Below, piece by piece: positions 27,403-35,485 of a stretch of DNA of 64,000 nucleotides. Origin of the DNA: JANJTB01 sp032027125 (GTDB lineage: Bacteria > Bacteroidota > Ignavibacteria > Kapaibacteriales > UBA2268). Position numbers and translations under genes: made by a program. Every line of letters begins with the position of its first letter. The stretch's first letter is position 1. The notes under the pieces were generated by a model. It did no database searches and was not told the DNA's origin. It worked only from the letters and a program-made list of their open reading frames with translations. Location: NCBI GenBank assembly GCA_032027125.1, contig JAVSMQ010000001.1:87113-151112 (forward strand). The letters run 5' to 3'.

Positions 27403-28602
27403 ATGCCGGGTTTTGAGATTTTTGGCGAAGAAGAAAAGAAAAGTGTTAATGATGTTTTAGAAACCGGAGTTCTGTTCAGATACGGATTTGATTCTGCACG
27501 TAATAATATATGGAAAGCTAAAACATTCGAGAAAGAATTTGCTGAATATGTTAATTCCAAACACTGCCTGCTGGTTTCGAGCGGAACTTCTGCCCTTTCT
27601 ACTGCTTTAGCTGCCTGTGGTGTAGGTTATGGCGATGAAGTTATCGTACCTCCATTTACTTTTGTTGCAACTATTGAAGGTGTTTTATCAGTAGGTGCTG
27701 TGCCGATATTTGCTGAGATTGATGATACTCTCTGCCTTGACCCTGATAAACTTGAAAATTTTATTACAGATAAAACAAAAGCAGTTCTACCTGTTCACAT
27801 GTGCGGAGCCATGGCTCGAATTGATAAAATAAAAGAAATTGCTCATAAACATAAAATTTTACTGATTGAAGATGCCTGCCAGGCAACAGGTGCAACAATG
27901 AACGGAAAGGCAGCAGGAACATGGGGAATTGCAGGATGTTTCTCTTTTGATGCTGTCAAAACGATTACCTGCGGTGAAGGCGGCGGAATAGTAACCGATA
28001 ATGAAATAGTTTACAAAAGACTTGATGCTTACCATGACCACGGACATGACCACATTGGCAATGACCGCGGTAAAGAAGGTCACGTATTATTAGGGATGAA
28101 CTACAGAATTAGTGAACTTAATGCTGCTGTGGGATTAGCTCAATTGAAAAAGATTGATAAGATTCTTGAAATTCAAAGACAAAATCATTCACAGATAGCC
28201 GCGGTCTTAAAGTCATTTCCAAAAATTAAATTGAGAACTGTACCTGATGAATCCGGTGATTCATGCAGTTTTATCAGTTTTATTTTGGAAGATGAAGAAA
28301 CTGCCCGCAGGGTTGCCGGAGGTCTGGTAGAAGCAGGAGTTGACGGTACGACTTACTGGTATGATAACAACTGGCATTATATCCGAAACTGGAATCATAT
28401 TAAGTACCTGCAGACAGCAATGCCGCTTGCTCAATTGAAATTAGAAAATTTTATTGATTATACCTCTCTGAATTTACCTCAGTCGGATGATATCATAAGC
28501 AGAACAATCTCGATGCAGATAAAACTATCATGGACTACTGAAGAGTTAGAAATCAGATGCAGTAAGATTAATCAGGTACTTAACGGAATTTTCGGCTCAT
28601 GA
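27403..28602 (+). CDS. kdnA: PLP-dependent aminotransferase of the DegT/DnrJ/EryC1 type, likely 8-amino-Kdo transaminase KdnA
   Basis: The ATG at 27403 (399 residues) has GGAG 8 nt upstream; an upstream TTG is disfavoured. The fold is the sugar aminotransferase family: SSGTSALSTAL near the N-terminus, IEDACQATGA, and the PLP lysine K186 in CFSFDAVKTITCGEGGG. Its start PGFEIFGEEEKKSVNDVLETG and its neighbours, a Kdo cytidylyltransferase (overlapping by ATGA) and an iron-type alcohol dehydrogenase, match the known kdnA-kdsB-kdnB arrangement of Shewanella. There KdnB oxidises Kdo at C8 and KdnA aminates it to 8-amino-3,8-dideoxy-Kdo. The family call is strong; the specific substrate is inferred from context. 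Confidence 0.85.
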   Translation: MPGFEIFGEEEKKSVNDVLETGVLFRYGFDSARNNIWKAKTFEKEFAEYVNSKHCLLVSSGTSALSTALAACGVGYGDEVIVPPFTFVATIEGVLSVGAVPIFAEIDDTLCLDPDKLENFITDKTKAVLPVHMCGAMARIDKIKEIAHKHKILLIEDACQATGATMNGKAAGTWGIAGCFSFDAVKTITCGEGGGIVTDNEIVYKRLDAYHDHGHDHIGNDRGKEGHVLLGMNYRISELNAAVGLAQLKKIDKILEIQRQNHSQIAAVLKSFPKIKLRTVPDESGDSCSFISFILEDEETARRVAGGLVEAGVDGTTYWYDNNWHYIRNWNHIKYLQTAMPLAQLKLENFIDYTSLNLPQSDDIISRTISMQIKLSWTTEELEIRCSKINQVLNGIFGS

Positions 28603-29330
28603 AAGTAATTGCATTAATACCCGCAAGATATGATTCTACCCGTTTTCCGGGTAAAATGCTGGCAGTTCTCGGCGATAAGACAGTCATCCGTACAACTTAT
28701 GAAGCTGTTAAAGCACTTGGAATATTTGATGATGTTTTTGTTGTTACCGACCATCATGGGATTTATGAAGAAATAACGGGTAACGGTGGTAAAGCAATTA
28801 TGAGTCTAAAAAATCACGATACGGGAACCGACAGGATTGCAGAAGCCGCAGAAAACCTTGATGCTGATGTAGTATTTAATATTCAGGGCGATGAACCCTT
28901 CGTCAATTCAAATGCGTTAGAGAGTCTGTTTGGCGCTTTTAATGACCCGAATGTAGATGTTGCAACACTAATGCAGAAGCTTGACTCCGAAAATGAAATA
29001 GACAATCCGAATTTTGTCAAGGTTGTTACCGATTTAAACGATTTCATCATTTATTTTTCACGTTCAAGGGTTCCATACAATAGAGACGGCTTATCAGGGA
29101 TTGAATATTACGAGCATATCGGGGTGTATGCATTCAGGAAAGACGCTCTGCTCAAATTCAGCAAGCTCTCCCCCACACCAAACGAATTAGCCGAAAAGGT
29201 TGAACCAATCAGGTTTCTTGAGAATGGAATGAAAATCAAGGTCTATAGAACGGAATATATGGGTATTGAAATTGATACACCCGAAGATTTAATAAAAGCA
29301 AATGAATTAATCAATCATAAGAGTAAATAA
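28599..29330 (+). CDS. kdsB: CMP-Kdo / CMP-8-amino-Kdo synthetase
   Basis: 243 residues. The N-terminus IALIPARYDSTRFPGKML is the KdsB signature, with VVTDHHGIYEE, NIQGDEPFVN (Mg and substrate binding) and HIGVYAFRKDALLKF. It activates Kdo with CTP to CMP-Kdo in the cytosol, the obligatory step before WaaA. The ATG overlaps the kdnA stop as ATGA, so translation is coupled. Between kdnA and kdnB it probably prefers the 8-amino sugar, as shown for the Shewanella enzyme, but specificity cannot be proven from sequence. Confidence 0.92.
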   Translation: MKVIALIPARYDSTRFPGKMLAVLGDKTVIRTTYEAVKALGIFDDVFVVTDHHGIYEEITGNGGKAIMSLKNHDTGTDRIAEAAENLDADVVFNIQGDEPFVNSNALESLFGAFNDPNVDVATLMQKLDSENEIDNPNFVKVVTDLNDFIIYFSRSRVPYNRDGLSGIEYYEHIGVYAFRKDALLKFSKLSPTPNELAEKVEPIRFLENGMKIKVYRTEYMGIEIDTPEDLIKANELINHKSK

Positions 29331-29332
29331 TC

Positions 29333-30409
29333 ATGTTTAAAAATTTTAAATTAGTTGATAAAGTTGTATTCGGACGAGGATGTTTTAATCAGTTGGATGA
29401 AATTCTAAGTCATCACCGCACTATAAATTCGCAGGGAATGATTTTTCTGGTTGACCATTTTTTTCAAGGTAATGATACTTTTTTGAAAAGAATACCTCTT
29501 AGTGGAAATGACAGAATAATTTTTGCTGATGTCACAAATGAGCCGACTACTTTTTATGTTGATGAATTGCGTGACTCTATTAATAATCATTCAGATTTAC
29601 TCCCTGACGGCATTATCGGAATAGGCGGCGGAAGTACAATGGATTTGGCAAAAGCAGTTTCGCTGATGCTGACAAATCGCGGTTCTGCTGCAGATTATCA
29701 GGGTTGGGACTTAATTAAAGTTCCTGCTGTATATCATGTCGGTATCCCTACATTATCAGGCACCGGTGCAGAAGTATCAAGAACTACGGTATTATCCGGT
29801 CCGGTTAAGAAATTGGGAATTAATTCCGATTTTACTGTATTTAATCAAATGATTCTTGACCCCGAATTGATAGCCGAGACACCGGCACAGCAAAGATTCT
29901 ATACGGCTATGGATTGTTATATTCATAATGTTGAATCACTGACCGGAACATTCCTTAATGAATTCAGCAAATCATTCGGTGAAAAATCTATGGAATTATG
30001 CCGTCAGGTTTTTCTCGGAGATGCGGATAGAATTGTCAAAGACGATAAACTGATGATGGCATCACTTTTCGGCGGATTATCAATTGCTTATTCACAGGTT
30101 GGTGTGTGTCATGCACTGTCTTACGGGTTGTCTTTTGTTCTGAAACTGCGTCACGGATTAAGTAATTGTGTTGTATTTAATCAGCTTGATGAATATTATC
30201 CCCAGCACGTACCGGAATTCCGTCTGATAATGGAAATGAATAATATCGAGCTGCCGCAAAATCTTACAAAAGACCTTACAGAAGAACAATTCGATAAAAT
30301 GACTGATATTTCTCTCGTCCTTGAGCCATTGTGGGAAAATGCCCTTGGCAAGAATTGGAAAAACATAATGACAAGAGATAAAATCAAAGACCTGCTTAGA
30401 AAGATGTAA
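29333..30409 (+). CDS. kdnB: Iron-containing alcohol dehydrogenase, likely Kdo 8-oxidase KdnB
   Basis: 358 residues of the group III (Fe) alcohol dehydrogenase family: GIGGGSTMDLAKAVSLM binds NAD, PTLSGTGAEVSRTTVL lies near the active site, and metal ligands are expected in AMDCYIHNVES and CHALSYGLSFVLKLRHG (several histidines). The N-terminus FKNFKLVDKVVFGRGCFNQL fits KdnB. In Shewanella KdnB oxidises the C8 hydroxyl of Kdo to an aldehyde for amination by KdnA. It starts 2 bp after kdsB and is followed by a terminator, closing the operon. Confidence 0.85.
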   Translation: MFKNFKLVDKVVFGRGCFNQLDEILSHHRTINSQGMIFLVDHFFQGNDTFLKRIPLSGNDRIIFADVTNEPTTFYVDELRDSINNHSDLLPDGIIGIGGGSTMDLAKAVSLMLTNRGSAADYQGWDLIKVPAVYHVGIPTLSGTGAEVSRTTVLSGPVKKLGINSDFTVFNQMILDPELIAETPAQQRFYTAMDCYIHNVESLTGTFLNEFSKSFGEKSMELCRQVFLGDADRIVKDDKLMMASLFGGLSIAYSQVGVCHALSYGLSFVLKLRHGLSNCVVFNQLDEYYPQHVPEFRLIMEMNNIELPQNLTKDLTEEQFDKMTDISLVLEPLWENALGKNWKNIMTRDKIKDLLRKM

Positions 30410-30430
30410 AAGATTTATTGTTTAAAAGAG

Positions 30431-30464
30431 AAGTCCGTTGATTTATATTTAGCGGACTTTTTTT
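30431..30464 (+). terminator. Rho-independent terminator after kdnB
   Basis: AAGTCCG at 30431-30437 pairs with CGGACTT at 30453-30459 and continues into a seven-T tract. Confidence 0.88.
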
Positions 30465-30590
30465 AATATTTTAGTCTTATGTTTTGTCATCGTATATTTG
30501 GTTTTGAATGTTTTCGACATTTTTTTTTAATTATAATTACAATAATTATTCAAATTATCTAGTCAATCAATAAAATTGAAAAGGCAAATT

Positions 30591-30869
30591 ATGAATGATG
30601 ATATAATAAATAAAATTATAGAACTTGCACAAGAGTTTAAGGTGACAAAGTTGATTCAATACGGTTCATCAATTGATTCCTTTGAATTATCAAACGATGT
30701 TGACTTTGCTTGTGACGGAATCAATGATAAAAATTTTTTCAAATTTGGAAGAAGTCTTGAAACACTCTTGAATAAACCTATTGATTTGATACCAATTAAA
30801 CCAAATAGTGAATTTATTGATTATATTTTAAGAAATGGAAAAATCATATACGAATCAACGTTTAATTGA
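30591..30869 (+). CDS. Minimal nucleotidyltransferase (MNT/MntA-like), without a HEPN partner
   Basis: The ATG at 30591 (92 residues) has AAAGG about 8 nt upstream. The protein is a single nucleotidyltransferase fold of the pol-beta superfamily with the signature QYGSSIDSFELSNDVDF, i.e. G25-S26, nine residues, then D36-x-D38. Such proteins are usually the antitoxin half of MNT-HEPN modules and AMPylate the HEPN toxin. No HEPN gene is found on either side: about 350 bp of non-coding DNA follow. It may be a solitary remnant, act alone, or serve a toxin elsewhere. Confidence 0.75.
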   Translation: MNDDIINKIIELAQEFKVTKLIQYGSSIDSFELSNDVDFACDGINDKNFFKFGRSLETLLNKPIDLIPIKPNSEFIDYILRNGKIIYESTFN

Positions 30870-31172
30870 TGAATTTTGGTTTGATTAGAAAATGACATTT
30901 AGACCCTTACCGACATTACTCAAGATAATATCAATTAAAAATATTGCTTGACTGTAAAACTTGTAATATTGCAAGTATTTAAATAGTTTTATGAGAAAAC
31001 ATAAAATTCTCAATTTGGAGCCTTATATTATGCAAACTGTGAAAGTTTTACAGGATTGTAAATATCAGAAAATTCTTTTTCCAAACTACCCGGATCCTTC
31101 GCAGACTCAGGATGACCGGTTCCTAAAAAGTGTTATTAAACTATTAACATATTTGTTAAATGAACTGAATTA
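30870..31172. other. Intergenic stretch, no credible gene
   Basis: AT-rich DNA containing a fragment of the dispersed repeat ccttcgcagactcaggatga at 31097-31116 and a short chance frame across it. No HEPN-like partner for the preceding gene is encoded here. Confidence 0.5.
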
Positions 31173-31219
31173 AATCAATTCAATCAAAAAAATCAGATTA
31201 ATCAACGGTTCAGACAAAT
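31173..31219. repeat. Diverged copy of the 40-bp repeat abutting a stop codon
   Basis: aatcaattcaatcaaaaaaa followed by tcagattaatcaacggttcagaca resembles the units at 12431-12672. It ends exactly at the stop codon of the barrel gene whose last codons begin at 31219. Confidence 0.75.
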
Positions 31220-33099
31220 TACTCGGCTGTAACGACAGACGGGATTGAAAATTGGTGCTGATTGAAACGGTAATACAACTGACTTTGATAAAAAATATTG
31301 AACTGCTCACCATTAGTATTCGGATAGTAGCCAATCATAAACTGCATGGATGAAAATATCAGGTGTTCATTTTTTACTCTGATTCCCAAACCGTAACCCT
31401 GATAAAGTTTACTCAGAAATAACGAACTATTGTTTGTCGAAATCAAACCCATATCAGCAAAGAATATAATGGCAAGTTTAAAACCCAAAAATCTTATAGG
31501 AACAAAGAAATCTGCCTCGTAGTTGACGACAAATTTTTTGTTGCCTCTCAAATTATAATCCGAAAAACCCCGCAATCCCCCTTCATTATCAATATTCAGC
31601 ATATCAGCAGGTCTTTTAGGGTCATAATTATATGATAAACGCGTACTGACAAAATGCCGCCACTTCCATAAACCGGAAATATTCAGTTTGGTAAAATACA
31701 TCAACTCCAGAACAGAAGTACTATTCAGCCATTCATTATTACTTAGAAATGAACCAATCCGAAATCCGCCGTACAGGTATCCGAGATTTTCCGTGAGAAA
31801 GCTGTAACCTGATTTTATCCCGATATAGGGTCTGTCGGTAAATTCACCGCTTTCATAGCCGACCAGCACCTCAAACATTTTTATGAGCGGTACATCCTCC
31901 GTCCTGCCAAGTCCGAAAATGTATTCATCCTGATAATATGTTCTGTCTGAAAATCCGATTCTTGCCAGTAAGAAAGTATTGTCCTGAAATATATTTAATG
32001 AATCAAATTCCGGCTTTTGCGTGTAAACTGTTCTCGTAACTCTTCCGGCAATATTAAATCTGTTCTGATTATTTGAAGATGAATCGTAATGCTTAATATT
32101 GAAAGCATATCCAAGCCAGTAATCCTGCTGATTGTACCTTGCCGTGATGTTTGGAAATAATGTATCGGTATATCTTGTATTCTGCCAGTGCTGCCCGATG
32201 CCGCCACCCCAGTCAATTACCGGTGAGATAAAATCCCTGCTGAGTGTAAGTCCATAATGCTGCAGATTCTCTTCGGATAAATAATAAATTTTTGAAGAGA
32301 TAAAAGTGTTGCCGATATTATTTATATCATAACTGCCATCCCAGTCCCAGTCATTTATATACTGCTTCCCGAACTTAAAACCGCCTCTGAATTCATTACC
32401 GAATCCAAGAAAGTTAATATCTTTAAAGAATAAATTGCCTGAACTATTACCTAGGTTTAAAGAGCCGCCCCCGTCTATACTCCAGATATCCTGCACATAT
32501 ACCATAATATCAATACTGTCGGGATTATCGGAAATTTTCCGGGGAATAATCCTTACATCATAAATATAAGAAAATTGTCTGATTATTCTCTCGCTTTCCT
32601 GTATATAAAAAGGTTTGAATTTCTCCCCTTTTTTAAAAATCAGCATATCCTTTATCAGCCATTCTTTAGTATTTATATGGAGCGAATTACCGACATCATC
32701 AAGCCAGCCTCGGATACTATCCATAGGGTTATCAACTTTTGCACCGAAAACATCAAGAATTTCAACTTCGATATTTCTAATAATTTTTCCTGTGTATTTT
32801 TTGATGATTTTTCTGTCAGGGTCAAGAACATTTGCTACAGGTTTCTTTTCATCTTCAACAACTAGAATAGATTTGAGAAACTTTGAAAATATGTTATCTT
32901 TTTTTGAATAGTCTTTTATATCCTCAACGACATTTCCTGTGTCAGCCGGTGTTATTTTCTTTTTTTGGGCTTGCATACTTACAGTCATACAATAGAACAT
33001 AACAATAACAACAATAGCATATCCAAATCCCGAAATACAGGAGATTAGTTTTTCTCCACAGAAATCCGCGATATTTTTTTGATTGACTATAGTTTTCAT
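31219..33099 (-). CDS. Omp85-superfamily outer membrane protein with one POTRA-like domain
   Basis: 626 residues. A long N-terminal signal (hydrophobic 26-43, ending MQAQ) leads to a lysine- and acid-rich stretch. A POTRA-like domain follows at about 105-205 (GKIIRNIEVEILDVF, then LKGE-like KKGEKFKPFYIQESERIIR and VRIIPRKI). The rest is a beta-barrel of aromatic-girdled strands with the Omp85 loop-6 signature GLRGFSDYNLRGN. Relatives include BamA and TamA; with a single POTRA this is a distinct, uncharacterised member that probably inserts or exports proteins or lipids at the outer membrane. It is divergently placed from the IS element, whose insertion lies just upstream. Confidence 0.75.
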   Translation of the reverse strand: MKTIVNQKNIADFCGEKLISCISGFGYAIVVIVMFYCMTVSMQAQKKKITPADTGNVVEDIKDYSKKDNIFSKFLKSILVVEDEKKPVANVLDPDRKIIKKYTGKIIRNIEVEILDVFGAKVDNPMDSIRGWLDDVGNSLHINTKEWLIKDMLIFKKGEKFKPFYIQESERIIRQFSYIYDVRIIPRKISDNPDSIDIMVYVQDIWSIDGGGSLNLGNSSGNLFFKDINFLGFGNEFRGGFKFGKQYINDWDWDGSYDINNIGNTFISSKIYYLSEENLQHYGLTLSRDFISPVIDWGGGIGQHWQNTRYTDTLFPNITARYNQQDYWLGYAFNIKHYDSSSNNQNRFNIAGRVTRTVYTQKPEFDSLNIFQDNTFLLARIGFSDRTYYQDEYIFGLGRTEDVPLIKMFEVLVGYESGEFTDRPYIGIKSGYSFLTENLGYLYGGFRIGSFLSNNEWLNSTSVLELMYFTKLNISGLWKWRHFVSTRLSYNYDPKRPADMLNIDNEGGLRGFSDYNLRGNKKFVVNYEADFFVPIRFLGFKLAIIFFADMGLISTNNSSLFLSKLYQGYGLGIRVKNEHLIFSSMQFMIGYYPNTNGEQFNIFYQSQLYYRFNQHQFSIPSVVTAE

Positions 33100-33256
33100 A
33101 GTTACAGAAAATGTATAAATTAGTAAAATACAAAAATAAGTTCTTTTACTTATGGAATTGTTACATAATGTTAGGAACGTATTATATAAATCACTTATTT
33201 TGTGAAAAATGATTTGAGAACCACCACCCCTTTATCCCATAAGTACTAACTTAATA

Positions 33257-33288
33257 TTTGCATAATAATTAATTTTTTCATATATTTG
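33257..33288 (+). promoter_or_regulatory. Predicted Bacteroidota-type promoter of the transposase
   Basis: TTTG at 33257-33260, a 20-nt spacer and TATATTTG at 33281-33288, a perfect consensus immediately inside the left inverted repeat. The ATG follows only 3 nt later, so the message would be almost leaderless. Confidence 0.65.
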
Positions 33289-33291
33289 AAT

Positions 33292-34386
33292 ATGAAAGAA
33301 ATACTAAATGACGAAAACTGGCAAACAATACTCCAATTCATGCCTCATGGCTGGATGGATATGGCTAAAGCACTTGGTGCTTTCACGCGTAAGCGTAATA
33401 TTAAATCAGAAGCAGATTTATTAAGAATCCTTTTTATGTACTTAAGTGATGATAAATCTCTTATAGTTACAGCAACCCAAGCTTCATTAGGAGGTTTGGC
33501 TCAATTAAGTGATGTTGCTTTATTAAAGAGGCTTAAGTTATCCAGTGACTGGTTTCAATGGATGACTCAGGAGCTTCTGCTTAGGCGGGGTATAAAATAT
33601 GATGCCCCTGCAATATTTGATAAATATAATATAATTAGTATAGATGCTTCTGTAATTTGTGAGCCAGGCAGTACAGGAACGGATTGGAGATTACACTATT
33701 CTTTAGATTTATTCGCACTTAAATGTAAACAATTTATCGTTACAAGACAGGATGTAGGTGAAAGTTTTATAAACTATACGGTTAATAAGAATGACCTTTT
33801 TATAGGTGATAGAGCGTATGGCAGATATAAAAGTATGAATTATGTTTCTAAACATGGTGGATTTTTTATTACAAGATTCATGAATAAAGCATTTACAATG
33901 TATGATGAAAATAATAATAAATTCGATATGACTGATAAAGTAAAACATTTAAAAATCGGGCAGGTATTAGAATTTAAAGCAAATATATGTTCCGGTAAAT
34001 CAGAGCAATTACCAGTACGATTCTGTATTCTAAAAAAAAGTAAGTCCGATGCAGACAAGGCTGTTAAGGAAGCAATCCATGAGCAGAAAAAAAAACAAAG
34101 AAAGATTGACCCGAACACCATCGAACTTCATCGGTATATAATATTGATGACATCATTGCCTGATGAAATAACAACTGAGGAAATCCTTGAACTCTATAGA
34201 TTACGCTGGCAAATAGAAATAGCATTTAAGAGGTTGAAAAGTTTATTTGGATTAGGTCATTTACCCAAAAAAGACCTGAGTAGTGGTGAAGCCTGGTTAC
34301 ACGGCAAAATATTTTTAGCAGTATTAACACAGACGATAGCAGATGAGAGCTATCTTTTTTCCCCTTGGGGCTACCCACTTAAATAA
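33292..34386 (+). CDS. IS4-family transposase, C-terminus lost by frameshift
   Basis: 364 residues from the ATG at 33292 (a TTG at 33286 lies inside the promoter). The DDE core is visible: first Asp in IISIDASV, second in FIGDRAYGRYK, and Glu in the Y-x2-R-x3-E-x6-K signature LYRLRWQIEIAFKRLKS. The frame stops at ESYLFSPWGYPLK, but the next frame continues open from 34343 to 34564 with SRRCLWRVL and NWKQTSIRLQEPNRKRGR, the usual IS4 C-terminal sequence after SPWGY. A one-base slip in the A-rich tract near 34379-34391 therefore removed about 60 residues. Catalytic residues are intact, so activity may be reduced rather than lost. Confidence 0.88.
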   Translation: MKEILNDENWQTILQFMPHGWMDMAKALGAFTRKRNIKSEADLLRILFMYLSDDKSLIVTATQASLGGLAQLSDVALLKRLKLSSDWFQWMTQELLLRRGIKYDAPAIFDKYNIISIDASVICEPGSTGTDWRLHYSLDLFALKCKQFIVTRQDVGESFINYTVNKNDLFIGDRAYGRYKSMNYVSKHGGFFITRFMNKAFTMYDENNNKFDMTDKVKHLKIGQVLEFKANICSGKSEQLPVRFCILKKSKSDADKAVKEAIHEQKKKQRKIDPNTIELHRYIILMTSLPDEITTEEILELYRLRWQIEIAFKRLKSLFGLGHLPKKDLSSGEAWLHGKIFLAVLTQTIADESYLFSPWGYPLK

Positions 34387-34682
34387 AATAGATTTATCAA
34401 GACGCTGCCTATGGAGAGTATTAATCCTGATATTTACTAACGTTCGTTGTATAGTCCAACCCCCTGTTATATTTAAAGATATCTTAAATAACTGGAAACA
34501 AACTTCTATTCGATTACAAGAGCCGAACAGGAAAAGGGGGAGACAAATTTCCTCTTTTCCTTAAGTTAGTGCTTATGGGGGCAGGGGGTGGAAATTTAAA
34601 TTATGTTCTTCGAGATTGCTAAGGATGACACACTCGCCGATTTATCAAAAGTATATTAACAGCTATTGGTATTATCAAATCT

Positions 34683-35240
34683 CTACTCCTTCCATTTAAT
34701 ATTGCAGCCTATGCTTGGAATTTGTTCATCACTGACAGTTGTACCGGATAAAATTGCATCAAGAGCATCGGTTAAATCTTCTCCGGTTACAGGAGTGCCG
34801 TTGTTGGGTCTGGAATTATCAAATTGTCCGCGATAGACCAATAACAAATCTTTATCAAAGACATAGAAGTCAGGCGTGCAGGCAGCCTGATAACTCCGGG
34901 CTACTTCCTGAGACTTATCATAGAGATACGGAAAATTATAACCGATTTGTTTTGCTGTTAATACCATATTTTCGGGAGAATCAGAAGGATATTTCGAGAC
35001 ATCATTTGAATTTATTCCAATAAATGACACTCCAAGCGGCATATATTTATCAGATACTTCGACTAACGTTTTACTGACATGAATCACATAAGGACAGTGA
35101 TTGCACATAAATACAATTACCGTAGCCTTACCGGATTTCAGTTCCGTTAAACTTTGAAATTTATTTAAAGCAGGATTAAATAAGTTGAAATCACTTGCTT
35201 TGGTGCCGAGTGGAAGCATTGTTGATAAAGTAGCCGACAT
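34683..35240 (-). CDS. Thioredoxin-like/AhpC-TSA family protein (redoxin)
   Basis: 185 residues without a signal peptide. A thioredoxin fold with a CxxC-type active site, C46 and C49 in VFMCNHCPYVIH, then GVSFIGINSND, and the cis-proline region TPDFYVFDKD. The pattern CNHCPYV is typical of a cytosolic redoxin group annotated as thioredoxin family or alkyl hydroperoxide reductase-like. It probably reduces peroxides or disulfides, though its donor is not evident. It stands alone between the IS element and a repeat-bearing intergenic region. Confidence 0.87.
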   Translation of the reverse strand: MSATLSTMLPLGTKASDFNLFNPALNKFQSLTELKSGKATVIVFMCNHCPYVIHVSKTLVEVSDKYMPLGVSFIGINSNDVSKYPSDSPENMVLTAKQIGYNFPYLYDKSQEVARSYQAACTPDFYVFDKDLLLVYRGQFDNSRPNNGTPVTGEDLTDALDAILSGTTVSDEQIPSIGCNIKWKE

Positions 35241-35346
35241 AACTTTTCCTTCTTTGCAATTTATAACTTATATATGAAACGAATCAGTACCTTTTTTCGT
35301 CATGTTAATATATAAACAGTCTGTAATTAAGTAATAAAGTTTGATT

Positions 35347-35429
35347 TGTCAGTCTGAGCGAAGTCGAAGATTGACTTAATGACCTACAATTAACGCATAT
35401 ATAACACTTCGACTTCGCTCAGTGTGACA
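35347..35429. repeat. Inverted repeat, TGAGCGAAGTCGAAG type
   Basis: Left arm 35347-35369 (tgtcagtctgagcgaagtcg) and right arm 35407-35429 (cttcgacttcgctcagtgtg) match at 21 of 23 positions over a 37-nt loop. Degraded relatives appear at 25639-25713, 31097-31116 and 34601-34627. No T-tract follows, so it is more a dispersed MITE-like repeat than a terminator. Confidence 0.75.
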
Positions 35430-35485
35430 TTAATGAAGAATTAGAATAAGTAAATACTTTTTCAACAGGCTATAAAAGAGGCAGA

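Larger units (their letters stand above)
33224..34591 (+). mobile_element. IS4-family insertion sequence, 1368 bp
   Basis: Imperfect 31-bp terminal inverted repeats lie at 33224-33254 (CCACCCCTTTATCCCATAAG and onwards) and 34561-34591, matching at about 26 of 31 positions. They enclose one transposase with a DDE catalytic core and the Y-R-E-K signature. A promoter lies just inside the left repeat, and the original stop codon falls inside the right repeat. I see no convincing target-site duplication, so the insertion may be old. The transposase is frameshifted near its end. Confidence 0.9.

Noticed and set aside
30991..31173. 60-codon plus-strand open frame
   Set aside because: It runs through a fragment of a dispersed repeat, has no ribosome-binding site and no recognisable sequence; it is not a HEPN partner for the MNT gene.
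33205..33223. Target-site duplication beside the IS4 element
   Set aside because: The bases left of 33224 and right of 34591 show no convincing direct repeat of 8-12 bp.
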